Shown in pieces: positions 24,217 through 35,584 of a stretch of 64,000 bases of DNA; the first letter of the stretch is position 1, and each line of letters opens with the position of its first letter. Both the position numbers and the translations under genes were made by a program. The notes under the pieces are model-generated. The model did not search any database. It worked only from the letters and a program-made list of their open reading frames with translations, and had not been told where the DNA came from. Source of the DNA: Paractinoplanes rishiriensis (GTDB taxonomy: Bacteria; Actinomycetota; Actinomycetes; Mycobacteriales; Micromonosporaceae); NCBI RefSeq assembly GCF_016862375.1, contig NZ_BOMV01000076.1, positions 1 to 64,000 on the forward strand, given 5' to 3'.

Positions 24217-25554
24217 GTGCACCTGCATGATCTACGAGGCCGGCGCGTCGCCGTCTGGGGCACCGGACGGGAGGGGATCGCGGCGGTCGAGGCCATCGCT
24301 CCGCACCGGCCGGACCGGCTGATCGCCATCCAGGACAAAGTGACGCATCTCGCCACCTCCTGGACGGGTCACCTCGCCGAGGCGGCTCCGCTGCACGAGG
24401 GCGACGACGCGCACCGGCAACTCGCCGAGATCGACGTGATCGTGCGGTCGCCGTCGATCCCGCAGGTGCACCCGTGGATCATCGAGCACCGGGTCCGCGG
24501 CGGCGTGGTCACCGGCGGCACGGCGCTGTGGATGGCCGACCACGCGAGCAAGACGGTCGGCGTGACCGGCAGCAAGGGCAAAAGCACCACGAGCACGCTC
24601 GTTCATCACCTCCTCCAGGCGGCCGGGCGGCCCAACACCTTGGGCGGCAACATCGGCATCGCGGCACTTTCGCTTCCCGAGGTGCAGCAGTACGTGGTGG
24701 AGCTCAGCGTCTACCAGTGCGCGGACTTGACCGATTCGCCGAAGGTGGTGGCGTTGACGTCGCTGTTCCCGGAGCACCTGGACTGGGCCGGCAGCGAGGC
24801 CGCCTACTACCGGGACAAGCTCAACCTGGCCCGGCACGGCGCCGAGGTCGTGATCTACAACGCCGCGGACGAGCGCCTGACCGCCGAGCTCGGCGCCGGC
24901 CTGCCGCTGGTGGCCGCCAATGTGGCCGAGGGCTACCACGAGGCCGAGGGCTGGTTCTGGCGTGGCGCCGAGCGGCTGTTCCCGCGGGAGACGCTGGGCC
25001 TGCTCGGGCGGCACAACGCGGGCAACCTCTGCGTGGCCCTGGCCGCGGTCGAGGGGGCCGGCGTCGACGTCCCGGCTCTGCGCGCCGAGCTGGCCACGGC
25101 CGTCGCCGCTTACCGGCCGCTCGATCAGCGGCTCACCCAGATCGCGGACCCGTCCGGCCTCACGTTCGTCGATGACACGCTGTCCACTATCCCGCAGTCG
25201 GCGATCTACGCGATCGAGGCGTTCGCGGGGCGGCCGCTGACGGTGCTGCTGGGTGGGGAGGACCGGGGAGTCGACTACGGTCCGTTGCGGGATTTCTTCG
25301 TGGCGAGCGGGATCAGGTGCACGCTGATCGGCATCCCGGACAGCGGTGAGCGGATCCTGAGCACGTTGCAGGATCTGCCCGGGGTGACGACGGTGGTGGC
25401 GGAGGACCTGCCGGAGGCGGTGCGCCTGAGCCGCAAGGTCACCCCGCCGGGTGGCGTGGTGCTGTTGTCGCCGGCGGCGCCGTCCTACGGCCGGTACGAC
25501 AACTGGCAGCACAAGTCACGTGTCTTCCGCGAGGCGATCGAGGCCAGCGCCTGA
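24217..25554 (+). CDS. murD2: UDP-MurNAc-L-Ala--L-glutamate ligase (MurD2)
   Basis: The product, 445 residues, is a Mur ligase with all three domains: an N-terminal Rossmann part, the ATP loop VTGSKGKSTTST (about 116-127), the catalytic stretch FPEHLDWAGSEAAYYRDKLN, and a C-terminal domain with VDDTLSTIPQSAIYAIE and LLGGEDRGVDY. It reads closer to MurD2 than to canonical MurD; MurD2 adds L-Glu to UDP-MurNAc-L-Ala, which MurL then epimerises. The GTG start has GAGGAGCG upstream. The match to murL at 3.1 kb and its degenerate partner is the basis of the name; a second, canonical murD would be expected elsewhere if this is a bypass. Confidence 0.8.
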   Translation: MHLHDLRGRRVAVWGTGREGIAAVEAIAPHRPDRLIAIQDKVTHLATSWTGHLAEAAPLHEGDDAHRQLAEIDVIVRSPSIPQVHPWIIEHRVRGGVVTGGTALWMADHASKTVGVTGSKGKSTTSTLVHHLLQAAGRPNTLGGNIGIAALSLPEVQQYVVELSVYQCADLTDSPKVVALTSLFPEHLDWAGSEAAYYRDKLNLARHGAEVVIYNAADERLTAELGAGLPLVAANVAEGYHEAEGWFWRGAERLFPRETLGLLGRHNAGNLCVALAAVEGAGVDVPALRAELATAVAAYRPLDQRLTQIADPSGLTFVDDTLSTIPQSAIYAIEAFAGRPLTVLLGGEDRGVDYGPLRDFFVASGIRCTLIGIPDSGERILSTLQDLPGVTTVVAEDLPEAVRLSRKVTPPGGVVLLSPAAPSYGRYDNWQHKSRVFREAIEASA

Positions 25555-25691
25555 TCGATCGGGATCGATTTGGTTCGAGTCGGTTCGGGGCGTAGTGCGG
25601 CGGTTCGCGGTGACGTATCAAGAGGCAACCGCTTGGTACCGAATCGCCCGTTCCTGACCCCGCAGGCGGGCGGCCGACGAAGGAAGATGCC

Positions 25692-26306
25692 ATGACCATG
25701 TCCCCCCTGAAACGCACGGCCCTCGCTCTGCTCGCCGCCGCGAGCGTGGCCGTGCCCGGCGCGATCGGTGCCACCGCCTCTGCCGCCTCTGCCGCGCCGG
25801 CCGCACAGGCGCAGGTCGCGGCGGCGGAGATAACCTGGACCCTGGTACGGGCCTCGAACCCGACCGCCGATCAGCAGGATGCCTACAACCGGATCACGAC
25901 GGCCATGAACGCGGCGGTCGCGCGGTACAACCGGCTCAGCGACCTGACCAAGGCGATCACGGTCAGCTACGTCCCGGGCGTGCCGACGGCCGACGGCAAC
26001 ACCAACGGCAGCATCCGGTTCGGCAGCAACCGCAGCTACATGACCGAGCGCACCGCGCTGCACGAGACCGCGCACACCCTCGGCGTGGGCCTGAGCTCCG
26101 GGTGGAGCCGGCTCGGCGGGAGTGGCACCTGGACCGGAGCGCAGACCACGGCGCTCGTGCGGCAGTACGACGGCGGCAGCGCCGTCATCCGCACCGGCGG
26201 CGGGCACTTCTGGCCGTATGGGCTGAACTACGAGAACGAGTTCAGCCAGACGAACGCCGACCGGCACGTCCACATCGTCGTCGCCATGAAGCGGGACGGC
26301 CTCTGA
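25692..26306 (+). CDS. secreted HExxH metalloprotease-like protein
   Basis: The 204-residue product has a cleavable signal peptide (to about ASAASAAPA) and a compact domain with the zinc motif HETAHTLGVG and a following His in GGGHFWPYGLNYENE, a layout reminiscent of metzincin-like secreted proteases or of proteins of the ricin-like-associated type. The third ligand is not certain. The ATG has AGGAAG five bases upstream, and a strong terminator hairpin follows the gene. Confidence 0.65.
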   Translation: MTMSPLKRTALALLAAASVAVPGAIGATASAASAAPAAQAQVAAAEITWTLVRASNPTADQQDAYNRITTAMNAAVARYNRLSDLTKAITVSYVPGVPTADGNTNGSIRFGSNRSYMTERTALHETAHTLGVGLSSGWSRLGGSGTWTGAQTTALVRQYDGGSAVIRTGGGHFWPYGLNYENEFSQTNADRHVHIVVAMKRDGL

Positions 26307-26318
26307 CCGCAGGTGGTA

Positions 26319-26347
26319 ACGGCGGGCCGCTCGACCCGGCCCGCCGT
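26319..26347. terminator. bidirectional terminator hairpin
   Basis: ACGGCGGGCCG pairs with CGGCCCGCCGT over 11 perfect bases with a seven-base loop. It stands just after the secreted protein gene and just before the end of the TetR remnant on the other strand, so it could have served both. Confidence 0.75.
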
Positions 26348-26351
26348 GCGG

Positions 26352-26516
26352 TTACTCGATCAAGGAGTCGGCGAGCGCCCGCGCCAGCCATTGTTCGTAC
26401 TCCTCGGACGTCCAGCCGCGGTCGGTGATCAACAGTTCGTACAGCTCGGGCGAAATCATGGCCCAGACGATGTCGCGGGCCCGCTCGGGCGACAGGCCGG
26501 TGCGGAGGGGCGTCAG
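26352..26516 (-). pseudogene. C-terminal remnant of a TetR-family regulator
   Basis: The minus strand encodes LTPLRTGLSPERARDIVWAM and then ISPELYELLITDRGWT, EEYEQWLARALADSLIE and a stop. This is a typical TetR/AcrR C-terminal ligand-domain end. The DNA-binding half is absent. The reading frame meets the truncated SnoaL-like frame of the opposite strand at about 26,517. Confidence 0.6.
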
Positions 26517-26751
26517 GTGGGCACGTTCGTCACCTACGACGAGCGCGGCCGCGTCGCGCAGGCATTCCCGCCGGCCGGGCGCCGGATGGTGGTGACGGAC
26601 ACCACTGGACCCGGATGCGCGACGGCCAAATAGCCGAACACTGGGCGAACCGGGACGACCTGGCGCAGGGCACCCAGTTGCGATGGGTGCCGCCGACGCC
26701 GCTCTATCTGTGGCGGATGGCCCGCCAACCGCCAGGCCGTCCGCCGGCAGA

Positions 26752-26757
<6 letters not shown>
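26517..26757 (+). pseudogene. C-terminal remnant of a SnoaL-like (NTF2-fold) protein
   Basis: The plus strand reads VGTFVTYDERGRVAQAFPPA and then GRRMVVTDT. After a one-base shift near 26,602 it continues HWTRMRDGQIAEHWANRDDL and QLRWVPPTPLYLWRMA. This is the second half of a SnoaL-type ester-cyclase-like protein. The N-terminal half is missing, one frameshift is present, and the end runs into the metH terminus without a stop. The lost 5' halves of this gene and of the facing TetR remnant point to one deletion that removed both starts and their shared promoter. Confidence 0.6.
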
Positions 26758-30354
<3,597 letters not shown>

Positions 30355-30362
30355 ACCGACCA

Positions 30363-30380
30363 CCTCCGGACTAACGGAGG
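30363..30380 (-). promoter_or_regulatory. hairpin masking the metH ribosome binding site
   Basis: In the metH mRNA, CCUCCG (from 30,380 to 30,375) can pair with CGGAGG (30,368 to 30,363), which contains the ribosome binding site, with a six-base loop. The masking strand overlaps the 3' arm of the riboswitch pseudoknot, so ligand binding and masking should exclude each other. Confidence 0.7.
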
Positions 30381-30451
30381 CGCCCTTGGTCGGTATCTCA
30401 CCGAGCGAGCGTGGCGGGTGTCACCCCGTTGCAGCGCCTCTCGCTTCGGAT
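30377..30451 (-). ncRNA. S-adenosylhomocysteine (SAH) riboswitch
   Basis: Read on the minus strand, the metH leader has the SAH-riboswitch layout: a P1 helix CCGAaGCGAG with CUCGCUCGG (one bulged A), the conserved core GGCGCUGCAACGG, a P2 hairpin closed by GGGU/ACCC, then CCACGCUCG. A distal GCGCCUC forms a seven-base pseudoknot with GAGGCGC. SAH riboswitches are known upstream of metH and ahcY in Proteobacteria and some Actinobacteria and switch expression on. Here the pseudoknot uses the same bases that would otherwise cover the metH ribosome binding site, which gives a clear on-switch. Identified by eye from the consensus. Confidence 0.85.
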
Positions 30452-30471
30452 GGCCAAGGTTACTCCACTTC

Positions 30472-32157
30472 TCATTTCGCCTCCGCGTACGCACCAACTG
30501 CTGAGACGTCCAGGGGGAACCGCACCGCGGTGTCACCGAAGAGCAGCCGGCCGGCCTGCTCCGCGCTCGCGTGCACCGCCGCCACCACCTGTTCGGCCTG
30601 CTCAGCGGGGCAGTGCACGACCACCTCGTCGTGCACGAACAGGACGAGTTCCGCCTTGGTGCCCTCCAACGCCGTGCGCAGGGTGGCCAGCAGCACGAGC
30701 GCCCACTCGGCGGCCGTGGCCTGAATCACGAAGTTACGGGTGAATCGGCCGCGGGCCCGGCCGGACGCGCCACCCTGCGGCATCTCGGCCGAGCCGGCCT
30801 CCTCGGGCGGGTCGAGTCCGGCGTCGCGCCAGGCGCTCGCGGCCGGCGGGCAGGTGCGGCCGAGCCACGACCGCACCAGGCCGCCGGCCTCGCCGGTGCG
30901 GGCCGCGGCCTCGACGAACTCGAAAGCGGTCGGGTAGCGCTGGCGGAGCACGGCCAGGGCCGGGACGGCGGCGCCGCCGGTCTGCCCGTACATGGCGCCG
31001 AGCAGGGCGACCTTGGCCCTGGCGCGGTCGCCGTCGAACGAGTCGGCGGCCAGCGCCGCGTAGAGATCACCGGCCGCGGCGGCCGCGGCCAGCCGGGCGT
31101 CGCCGGACACCGCGGCCAGCACCCGGGGCTCCAGCTGACCGGCGTCGGCCACCACGAACCGCCAGCCCGGATCGGCGATGACCGCGCGGCGCACCACCTT
31201 GGGCACCTGGAGCGCGCCGCCGCCGCGGGTGGCCCAGCGGCCGGACACCACGCCGCCCGGTACGTACTCCGGGCGGAACCGGCCGTCGCGCACCCAGGCG
31301 TCGCACCAGCTCCAGCCGTGTGCCGTCCAGATGCGGTAGAGCTCCTTGTATGCGAGCAGTGGCGGCACCGCCGGATGGTCGACCTTGCGCAGCACCCAGG
31401 CCCGGGTGTTGGGCACGTCGACGCCGGCCCGGGCGAACGCGCGGACCACCTCAGCGGGGGAGTCCGGGTGCAGCCCGTGCACGCCGAACGCCGCGTTGAC
31501 CTCGGCGGCCAGCTCGGCCAGCCGGCGTGGCGGCCCCACCGGTTGCGGCGGCCCGAGCAGCTCACGCAGCACCTGGTCGTGCACGTCGGCCCGCCACGGC
31601 AGCCCCGCGTGTCCCATCTCGGCACCGATCAGCGCGCCCGCCGATTCGGCCGCGACCAGCAGGCGGAACCGCCCCGGGTGCTCCACACCGCTGATCCGTC
31701 GGAGCTGCCACGCGTACACCTCCTGGGTGGCCTGGAGCACGTCGAAGCCGGCGGCGGGCCGCGGAGCCCCGAATGTCTCGAAGAGTGCGCCCTGGGCGAA
31801 GCCCGGCGGCTCGGGCATCCGCGACGGCGGATCGGGAGGAACCGGCAGCCCGTGCAATCGCGCCCGCGCCGCCGGCAGCGCACGCGGCGAGCCCCACCAG
31901 CCCGCGTGCCCCATGAGCAGCGCCTCGGTCAGCTCGAGATCATGGCAGCGCGCCACCCGCACCCCGGCCCGGAGCAGGCCCGGATAGAGATCGGCGGTGG
32001 ACGGCCAGACCCAGCGCGGGTGTTCAGCGGCCTCCCGCTCGGCGATCGCCCCCGCCAGATCATCCGCCACCCGCGGCGGACCGAGCGGCGAGCCGTCCGC
32101 CGCCAGTTCCTGCATCCGCCCGCCCTGCCTGCCATCGGGGGCCACCGCTACCAGCAC
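30472..32157 (-). CDS. PolA-like bifunctional 3'-5' exonuclease/DNA polymerase
   Basis: The product, 561 residues, resembles actinobacterial stand-alone family A polymerases with an N-terminal degraded exonuclease-like region and no 5'-3' nuclease domain. The polymerase landmarks are KVVRRAVIADPGWRFVVADA (motif A zone, with AGQLEPR where SQIELR is usual), AKVALLGAMYGQTG (motif B zone) and LVLFVHDEVVVHCP (motif C, with the HDE). It likely acts in DNA repair. Start GTG at 32,157. It lies 22 bases upstream of the SAH riboswitch region on the same strand, so metH could partly be read through from it. Confidence 0.8.
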   Translation of the reverse strand: MLVAVAPDGRQGGRMQELAADGSPLGPPRVADDLAGAIAEREAAEHPRWVWPSTADLYPGLLRAGVRVARCHDLELTEALLMGHAGWWGSPRALPAARARLHGLPVPPDPPSRMPEPPGFAQGALFETFGAPRPAAGFDVLQATQEVYAWQLRRISGVEHPGRFRLLVAAESAGALIGAEMGHAGLPWRADVHDQVLRELLGPPQPVGPPRRLAELAAEVNAAFGVHGLHPDSPAEVVRAFARAGVDVPNTRAWVLRKVDHPAVPPLLAYKELYRIWTAHGWSWCDAWVRDGRFRPEYVPGGVVSGRWATRGGGALQVPKVVRRAVIADPGWRFVVADAGQLEPRVLAAVSGDARLAAAAAAGDLYAALAADSFDGDRARAKVALLGAMYGQTGGAAVPALAVLRQRYPTAFEFVEAAARTGEAGGLVRSWLGRTCPPAASAWRDAGLDPPEEAGSAEMPQGGASGRARGRFTRNFVIQATAAEWALVLLATLRTALEGTKAELVLFVHDEVVVHCPAEQAEQVVAAVHASAEQAGRLLFGDTAVRFPLDVSAVGAYAEAK

Positions 32158-32195
32158 ATTCTCATTCTCGTACGTGGGTACGACAGTTTTCCGGT

Positions 32196-32201
32196 TAGGC
32201 T
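32196..32201 (+). promoter_or_regulatory. -10 box TAGGCT of a leaderless promoter
   Basis: TAGGCT ends six bases before the GTG at 32,208, so the transcript should start at or next to the start codon. Confidence 0.5.
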
Positions 32202-32207
32202 CGGCGG

Positions 32208-32471
32208 GTGACCGATCCGGAACTCACCGAGCTGCGCGAACTGGCCGCACAGGGCGACCGGGACGCGGTCGATCAGCTGGTCGAACTGGCCGGCGAGCGT
32301 GGCGACTTCGACGAGCTGCGCAGCCTCGCGGCGGCCGGCAGCAGCGACGCGGTCGACGTGCTGGTCGAGCTGGCCGGCGAACGCGGCGACGTGGCCGAGC
32401 TGCGGCGCCTGGCCGACGCGGGCAACCAGGACGCCGCCGAACTGCTGGCCGAACTCACCGACGAGGACTGA
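32208..32471 (+). CDS. small acidic helical-repeat protein
   Basis: The 87-residue product is built from three near-identical units of about 33 residues, for example RDAVDQLVELAGERGDFDEL and DAVDVLVELAGERGDVAELR. Each looks like a pair of helices, similar to short TPR or HEAT-type solenoids. It is acidic, soluble and has no signal peptide. The family is not known to me by name; a protein-binding role is a guess. It diverges from the polymerase gene. Confidence 0.6.
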   Translation: MTDPELTELRELAAQGDRDAVDQLVELAGERGDFDELRSLAAAGSSDAVDVLVELAGERGDVAELRRLADAGNQDAAELLAELTDED

Positions 32472-32546
32472 CGTCACGCGGCTCGACATCGAACGCCTCA
32501 CAGTAACCGGTCAGGTTGGTCACAGGTTGTGCTCGACTCGTGGCCG

Positions 32547-32552
32547 TACCGT
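32547..32552 (+). promoter_or_regulatory. -10-like box TACCGT before the His-rich peptide gene
   Basis: TACCGT ends seven bases before the ATG at 32,560, the same spacing as the other leaderless promoters in this window. Confidence 0.35.
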
Positions 32553-32559
32553 TGACGGC

Positions 32560-32745
32560 ATGGGTTCCCTCAAGCGGTTGCTGTTCACGCTGATCGAGCG
32601 CAAGTTGTACGGTCGCGGCCACGGGCGCGGGTACGGCCACGGTCCGCGCCGTTTTCACGGCCATTACCGGCGGCACCACGGGCACTACCGGCATCACGGC
32701 CACTACCGGCATCACGGGCACTACAAGAAGCGCCGCTACTGGTGA
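32560..32745 (+). CDS. histidine/glycine/arginine-rich small protein
   Basis: The 61-residue product begins MGSLKRLLFTLIERKLY, which looks like an amphipathic helix, and continues as a low-complexity region of GHGRGYGHG followed by HHGHYRHHGHY-type repeats, with 13 His residues, and ends KKRRYW. It is very basic. Possible roles are metal (Ni, Zn, Cu) binding or nucleic-acid or membrane association; none is proven. The ribosome binding site is weak and the gene is probably leaderless. Confidence 0.6.
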   Translation: MGSLKRLLFTLIERKLYGRGHGRGYGHGPRRFHGHYRRHHGHYRHHGHYRHHGHYKKRRYW

Positions 32746-33573
32746 TCACGGGCCGCGGTCGGCCCAGGTGTCCAGTTCCAGGTGGGTGAGCAGGCCCGGT
32801 GCGAACATCGCGGCGATCGCCAGCAGCGCCACGATCGTGAAGGCGCCACGCAGCACGATCGTCTCGATCTTGCCGCCCACCCGGACGGCCAGGTTGTCGG
32901 GCACGCTCACCATGCGCCACATCCGGCGCCCGGTGGGCAGCGGCCACAGGATCGGTACGCCGTTCCTGGTGATCATGTCGCCCAGGAGATGGACTAAGCA
33001 GCCCACGCCGACCGCGAAACCGAGCATCGGATAACCGCGGTCACCGGGCAGGTTGGCCGCGGTGAGAAAGGCGATCACGGCCGAGCAGAGCGTCACGATC
33101 AGCCAGCCGGCGCGCTCGGCCCACTCGTCGAACAGGCCGCGCAGCGCCAGCCCGGCCATGAAGAAGACGATGCCCACCACGGCCCACTTGCCGTAGGTGG
33201 CGGCGAGTGTGGTGGTGCCCCAGCCGACCAGGGCCGCGAACGGCAGCGTGTGGGTGAACGTGCGGTGCCCGTTGGTGCGGCGCGGGTCACGGCTGAGCTT
33301 GGTCGCGGTGTAGATGCCGAGCGACACCTTTTCGATCACCTCGGCCACGAACAGCGAGAACACCCCGAACGTGCGGGCCACCGTGGCGCCGCCCTTGTTG
33401 CGGGTGACCTTGCCGGACAGGTCGAGGTCGGGCAGCAGGGCCGCGCCGGCGCAGACCGTGGTGCCCACCGCGACCGCCAGCGGCGACTGTTCATACCCCG
33501 CGAAGTGGTCCAGTGCCCAGCTGCCGGCGAGCCAGGAAGCCGCGCCGGAAAGCGCGTGCGACGGACCCATCAT
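32746..33573 (-). CDS. YdjM-like membrane metal-dependent hydrolase family protein
   Basis: The 275-residue membrane protein belongs to the YdjM (DUF457) type. HALSG at the start, LPDLDL, HRTFTHTL and HLLGDMITRNGVPILWP are the conserved His/Asp motifs that give the family its metal-dependent hydrolase name, and about six helices are seen. Its function is not established. I chose the double ATG at 33,573, which has GAGGGGC upstream; an upstream in-frame extension to 33,630 lacks a signal. It is convergent with the His-rich gene. Confidence 0.75.
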   Translation of the reverse strand: MMGPSHALSGAASWLAGSWALDHFAGYEQSPLAVAVGTTVCAGAALLPDLDLSGKVTRNKGGATVARTFGVFSLFVAEVIEKVSLGIYTATKLSRDPRRTNGHRTFTHTLPFAALVGWGTTTLAATYGKWAVVGIVFFMAGLALRGLFDEWAERAGWLIVTLCSAVIAFLTAANLPGDRGYPMLGFAVGVGCLVHLLGDMITRNGVPILWPLPTGRRMWRMVSVPDNLAVRVGGKIETIVLRGAFTIVALLAIAAMFAPGLLTHLELDTWADRGP

Positions 33574-33662
33574 CTGTAGTTGCCCCTCCCCGTACCCCGC
33601 CACTGTGGCAGAGCGGGGAGGGGCGTTCAACGACCGCCGCGTCCACTATGGAGTGTGCTGGA

Positions 33663-34109
33663 TCACCGATGCCCGGGGGCGTTCCAGGGCGCGACCCGGT
33701 GCGCGTAGCTGTACCGCGGTTCCCAGTGCCGCCAGCGGGCGTGCCGGATCAAACCCATGACCAGGAAGATCAGGGGGATGGCCGGCCAGAAGAACTCGGC
33801 ACCGGACAGGATCCACAGACCGGTGAGGATCAGGCCGACCGAGGCCACCACGGTGGCGTGCCGGATCAGGCCCCGGCGTGTCGCGAGCCGCGCCTGTGGC
33901 GTCTCGGCGAGGGCCCGCCGGCCACCGTCGGGGAGATCTGCCGTCAGCGGCCTCAGCTCATCGCGATATTTGCTGCCGTACGCGGTGGCGAGCCGCTCCT
34001 CGCCCTCCTCCAGGGTCAGGCGCCCCTCGGTCATGGCCGCGCGCAGGATCTCGGCGACCTGCTCGCGTTCCTGGTCGGAGGTGCGCATCCGGTTGGCGTC
34101 GGTGGTCAT
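33663..34109 (-). CDS. DUF1707 and two-helix membrane protein
   Basis: The 148-residue product starts with the DUF1707 domain (MRTSDQEREQVAEILRAAMT, with the family's DREQV/EGRL pattern continuing EGRLTLEEGEERLATAYG), followed by two membrane helices (VVASVGLILTGLWIL and FFWPAIPLIFLVMGL). Such proteins are frequent in actinobacteria with unknown function, often beside signalling genes. The ATG at 34,109 has AGGAGG upstream. It diverges from a two-component system gene; a large inverted repeat lies in the gap. Confidence 0.75.
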   Translation of the reverse strand: MTTDANRMRTSDQEREQVAEILRAAMTEGRLTLEEGEERLATAYGSKYRDELRPLTADLPDGGRRALAETPQARLATRRGLIRHATVVASVGLILTGLWILSGAEFFWPAIPLIFLVMGLIRHARWRHWEPRYSYAHRVAPWNAPGHR

Positions 34110-34216
34110 CACTGGTTCCTCCTCGGTGGGGCGTTGTGGCGTCCAGAGTCCCGGTTTCCGCGGTGGAAGTCGTCGGCCCTGGGGCGCATCTTGTTCCGGG
34201 CCTCGGGGCCGTTTCG

Positions 34217-34264
34217 TACAACCTGGGTCGACTGCCACCGGCGCCGCCTACGACCCAGGTTGTA
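34217..34264. promoter_or_regulatory. 14-bp perfect inverted repeat in a divergent promoter region
   Basis: TACAACCTGGGTCG at 34,217-34,230 is exactly mirrored by CGACCCAGGTTGTA at 34,251-34,264, with a 20-base spacer. It lies between the DUF1707 gene and the sensor kinase gene, 60 bases before the kinase start. It is a good candidate for the binding site of the adjacent LuxR-type response regulator, or for a hairpin at a transcript end. Confidence 0.55.
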
Positions 34265-34311
34265 GGCCCATCTCTGACCACGCGCCGATGCGCCCCTCGA
34301 CGGCCGTACCG

Positions 34312-34317
34312 TAGGTT
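34312..34317 (+). promoter_or_regulatory. -10 box TAGGTT of a leaderless promoter
   Basis: TAGGTT ends seven bases before the kinase ATG at 34,325; the large inverted repeat stands just upstream of the -35 area. Confidence 0.5.
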
Positions 34318-34324
34318 CGGCCAC

Positions 34325-35584
34325 ATGGAAGCGACCAGCGGGAACGGGCAGCAGTGGGCCCCGCCGTGGCGGCCGGATCGCCGCACCGGCCGGTTCACCA
34401 TGCCGCCCGACCCGGGCGCGTTCCGGCAGCACAAGCGGGGGCTGCTCCCCACGGTCGCGTCCGGGATCTTCCACGTGGCCGGTGCTACCGGGCTGGCCCG
34501 CGACGGCGGCGTGTCCCGGCCGATGTCCGTGGGGCTCTACGCGCTGCTGCTGATCGGCCCGTTCGCGCTGATGTGGCGCCGGCGGTTCCCGGTCGCGGTG
34601 TTCGCGGTCGCGACGGCCGCCTCGATCGGCTTCGCCACCGTCGCCCAGCCGCGCTGGGTCTATGCGGTGGCCCCCGGGATGGCCCTGTTCAACCTCGCAA
34701 AAATGGGCCGTCGCTGGGCCGCCTGGATCGGTGCGGCCGCGGCGTTCACGGCATACCTGCTGGTCTGCTGGGTGCTGGCCGACCGGCTCGGTCTGCCCGC
34801 GATGGCCCGGCCCGACACCCGCACCACGCTGCTGCTGGCCGCCGCGCTGGCCGTGCTGATCTTCCTGGGCGGCGCGGCCAAGGTGCGCGGCGAGCACATG
34901 GCCGAGATGATCAAAGTACGCGCCGAGCGCGCCCGGGCCCGCGAGGAGCAGGAGCGGCGGCAGGCGTCCGAGGAACGGCTGCGCATCGCCCGCGAGCTGC
35001 ACGACGTGCTCGGCCACCACCTGTCGCTGATCAGCGTCCAGGCCGGGGTGGGGCTGCACCTGATGGACAGCCGCCCCGAGCAGGCCCGCGAGGCGCTCAC
35101 CGCGATCAAGACGGCGAGTGCCGAGGCGTTGCGCGAGGTGCGCGCGGTGCTCGACGTGCTGCGCACCGAGGACGAGGCGGCGCCCCGGCAGCCGGCGCTC
35201 GGCCTGAGCCGCCTCGACGACCTGACCGCCGACGCCGGCCTGCCGGTCACCACCCGGGTCACCGGCGACGCGCGGGTGCTGCCCGCCGAGGTCGACCGGG
35301 CGGCCTACCGGATCGTGCAGGAGGCGCTGACCAACGTGCGCAAGCACGCCGGCGACGGTGCCACCGCGTCGATCGCGGTCGACTACCTGCCGACCGCCCT
35401 GCACCTGGCGATCCGTAACGACGGCCCGGCGACCGCCGAGCCGGACGGTCCGGCCGAGGGCACCGGCATTGCCGGCATGCGGGCCCGGGCGCAGAGCCTG
35501 GGCGGCAGCGTGGAGGCCGGCCCGGTCGACGACGGTTTCCTGGTCTCGGTCCTGCTGCCCACCCCCGAAACTCTGGAGAACTGA
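34325..35584 (+). CDS. NarL-type sensor histidine kinase
   Basis: The 419-residue membrane protein has about four to five N-terminal helices (residues about 60-200), a coiled linker (VRAERARAREEQERRQASEE), the HisKA_3 phosphoacceptor box LRIARELHDVLGHHLSLISV, and an HATPase_c domain with EALTNVRKHAG and GTGIAGMRARAQSLGG. It autophosphorylates and passes phosphate to the regulator encoded next, whose ATG overlaps its stop by one base. It is probably leaderless. Signal unknown. Confidence 0.9.
   Translation: MEATSGNGQQWAPPWRPDRRTGRFTMPPDPGAFRQHKRGLLPTVASGIFHVAGATGLARDGGVSRPMSVGLYALLLIGPFALMWRRRFPVAVFAVATAASIGFATVAQPRWVYAVAPGMALFNLAKMGRRWAAWIGAAAAFTAYLLVCWVLADRLGLPAMARPDTRTTLLLAAALAVLIFLGGAAKVRGEHMAEMIKVRAERARAREEQERRQASEERLRIARELHDVLGHHLSLISVQAGVGLHLMDSRPEQAREALTAIKTASAEALREVRAVLDVLRTEDEAAPRQPALGLSRLDDLTADAGLPVTTRVTGDARVLPAEVDRAAYRIVQEALTNVRKHAGDGATASIAVDYLPTALHLAIRNDGPATAEPDGPAEGTGIAGMRARAQSLGGSVEAGPVDDGFLVSVLLPTPETLEN

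Noticed and set aside
30363..30480. Cobalamin riboswitch upstream of metH
   Set aside because: The B12-box consensus is absent; the layout matches an SAH riboswitch in both core and pseudoknot.
33878..34324. N-terminal extension of the sensor kinase
   Set aside because: It overlaps the DUF1707 gene on the other strand; the ATG at 34,325 follows a -10 box and fits family length.
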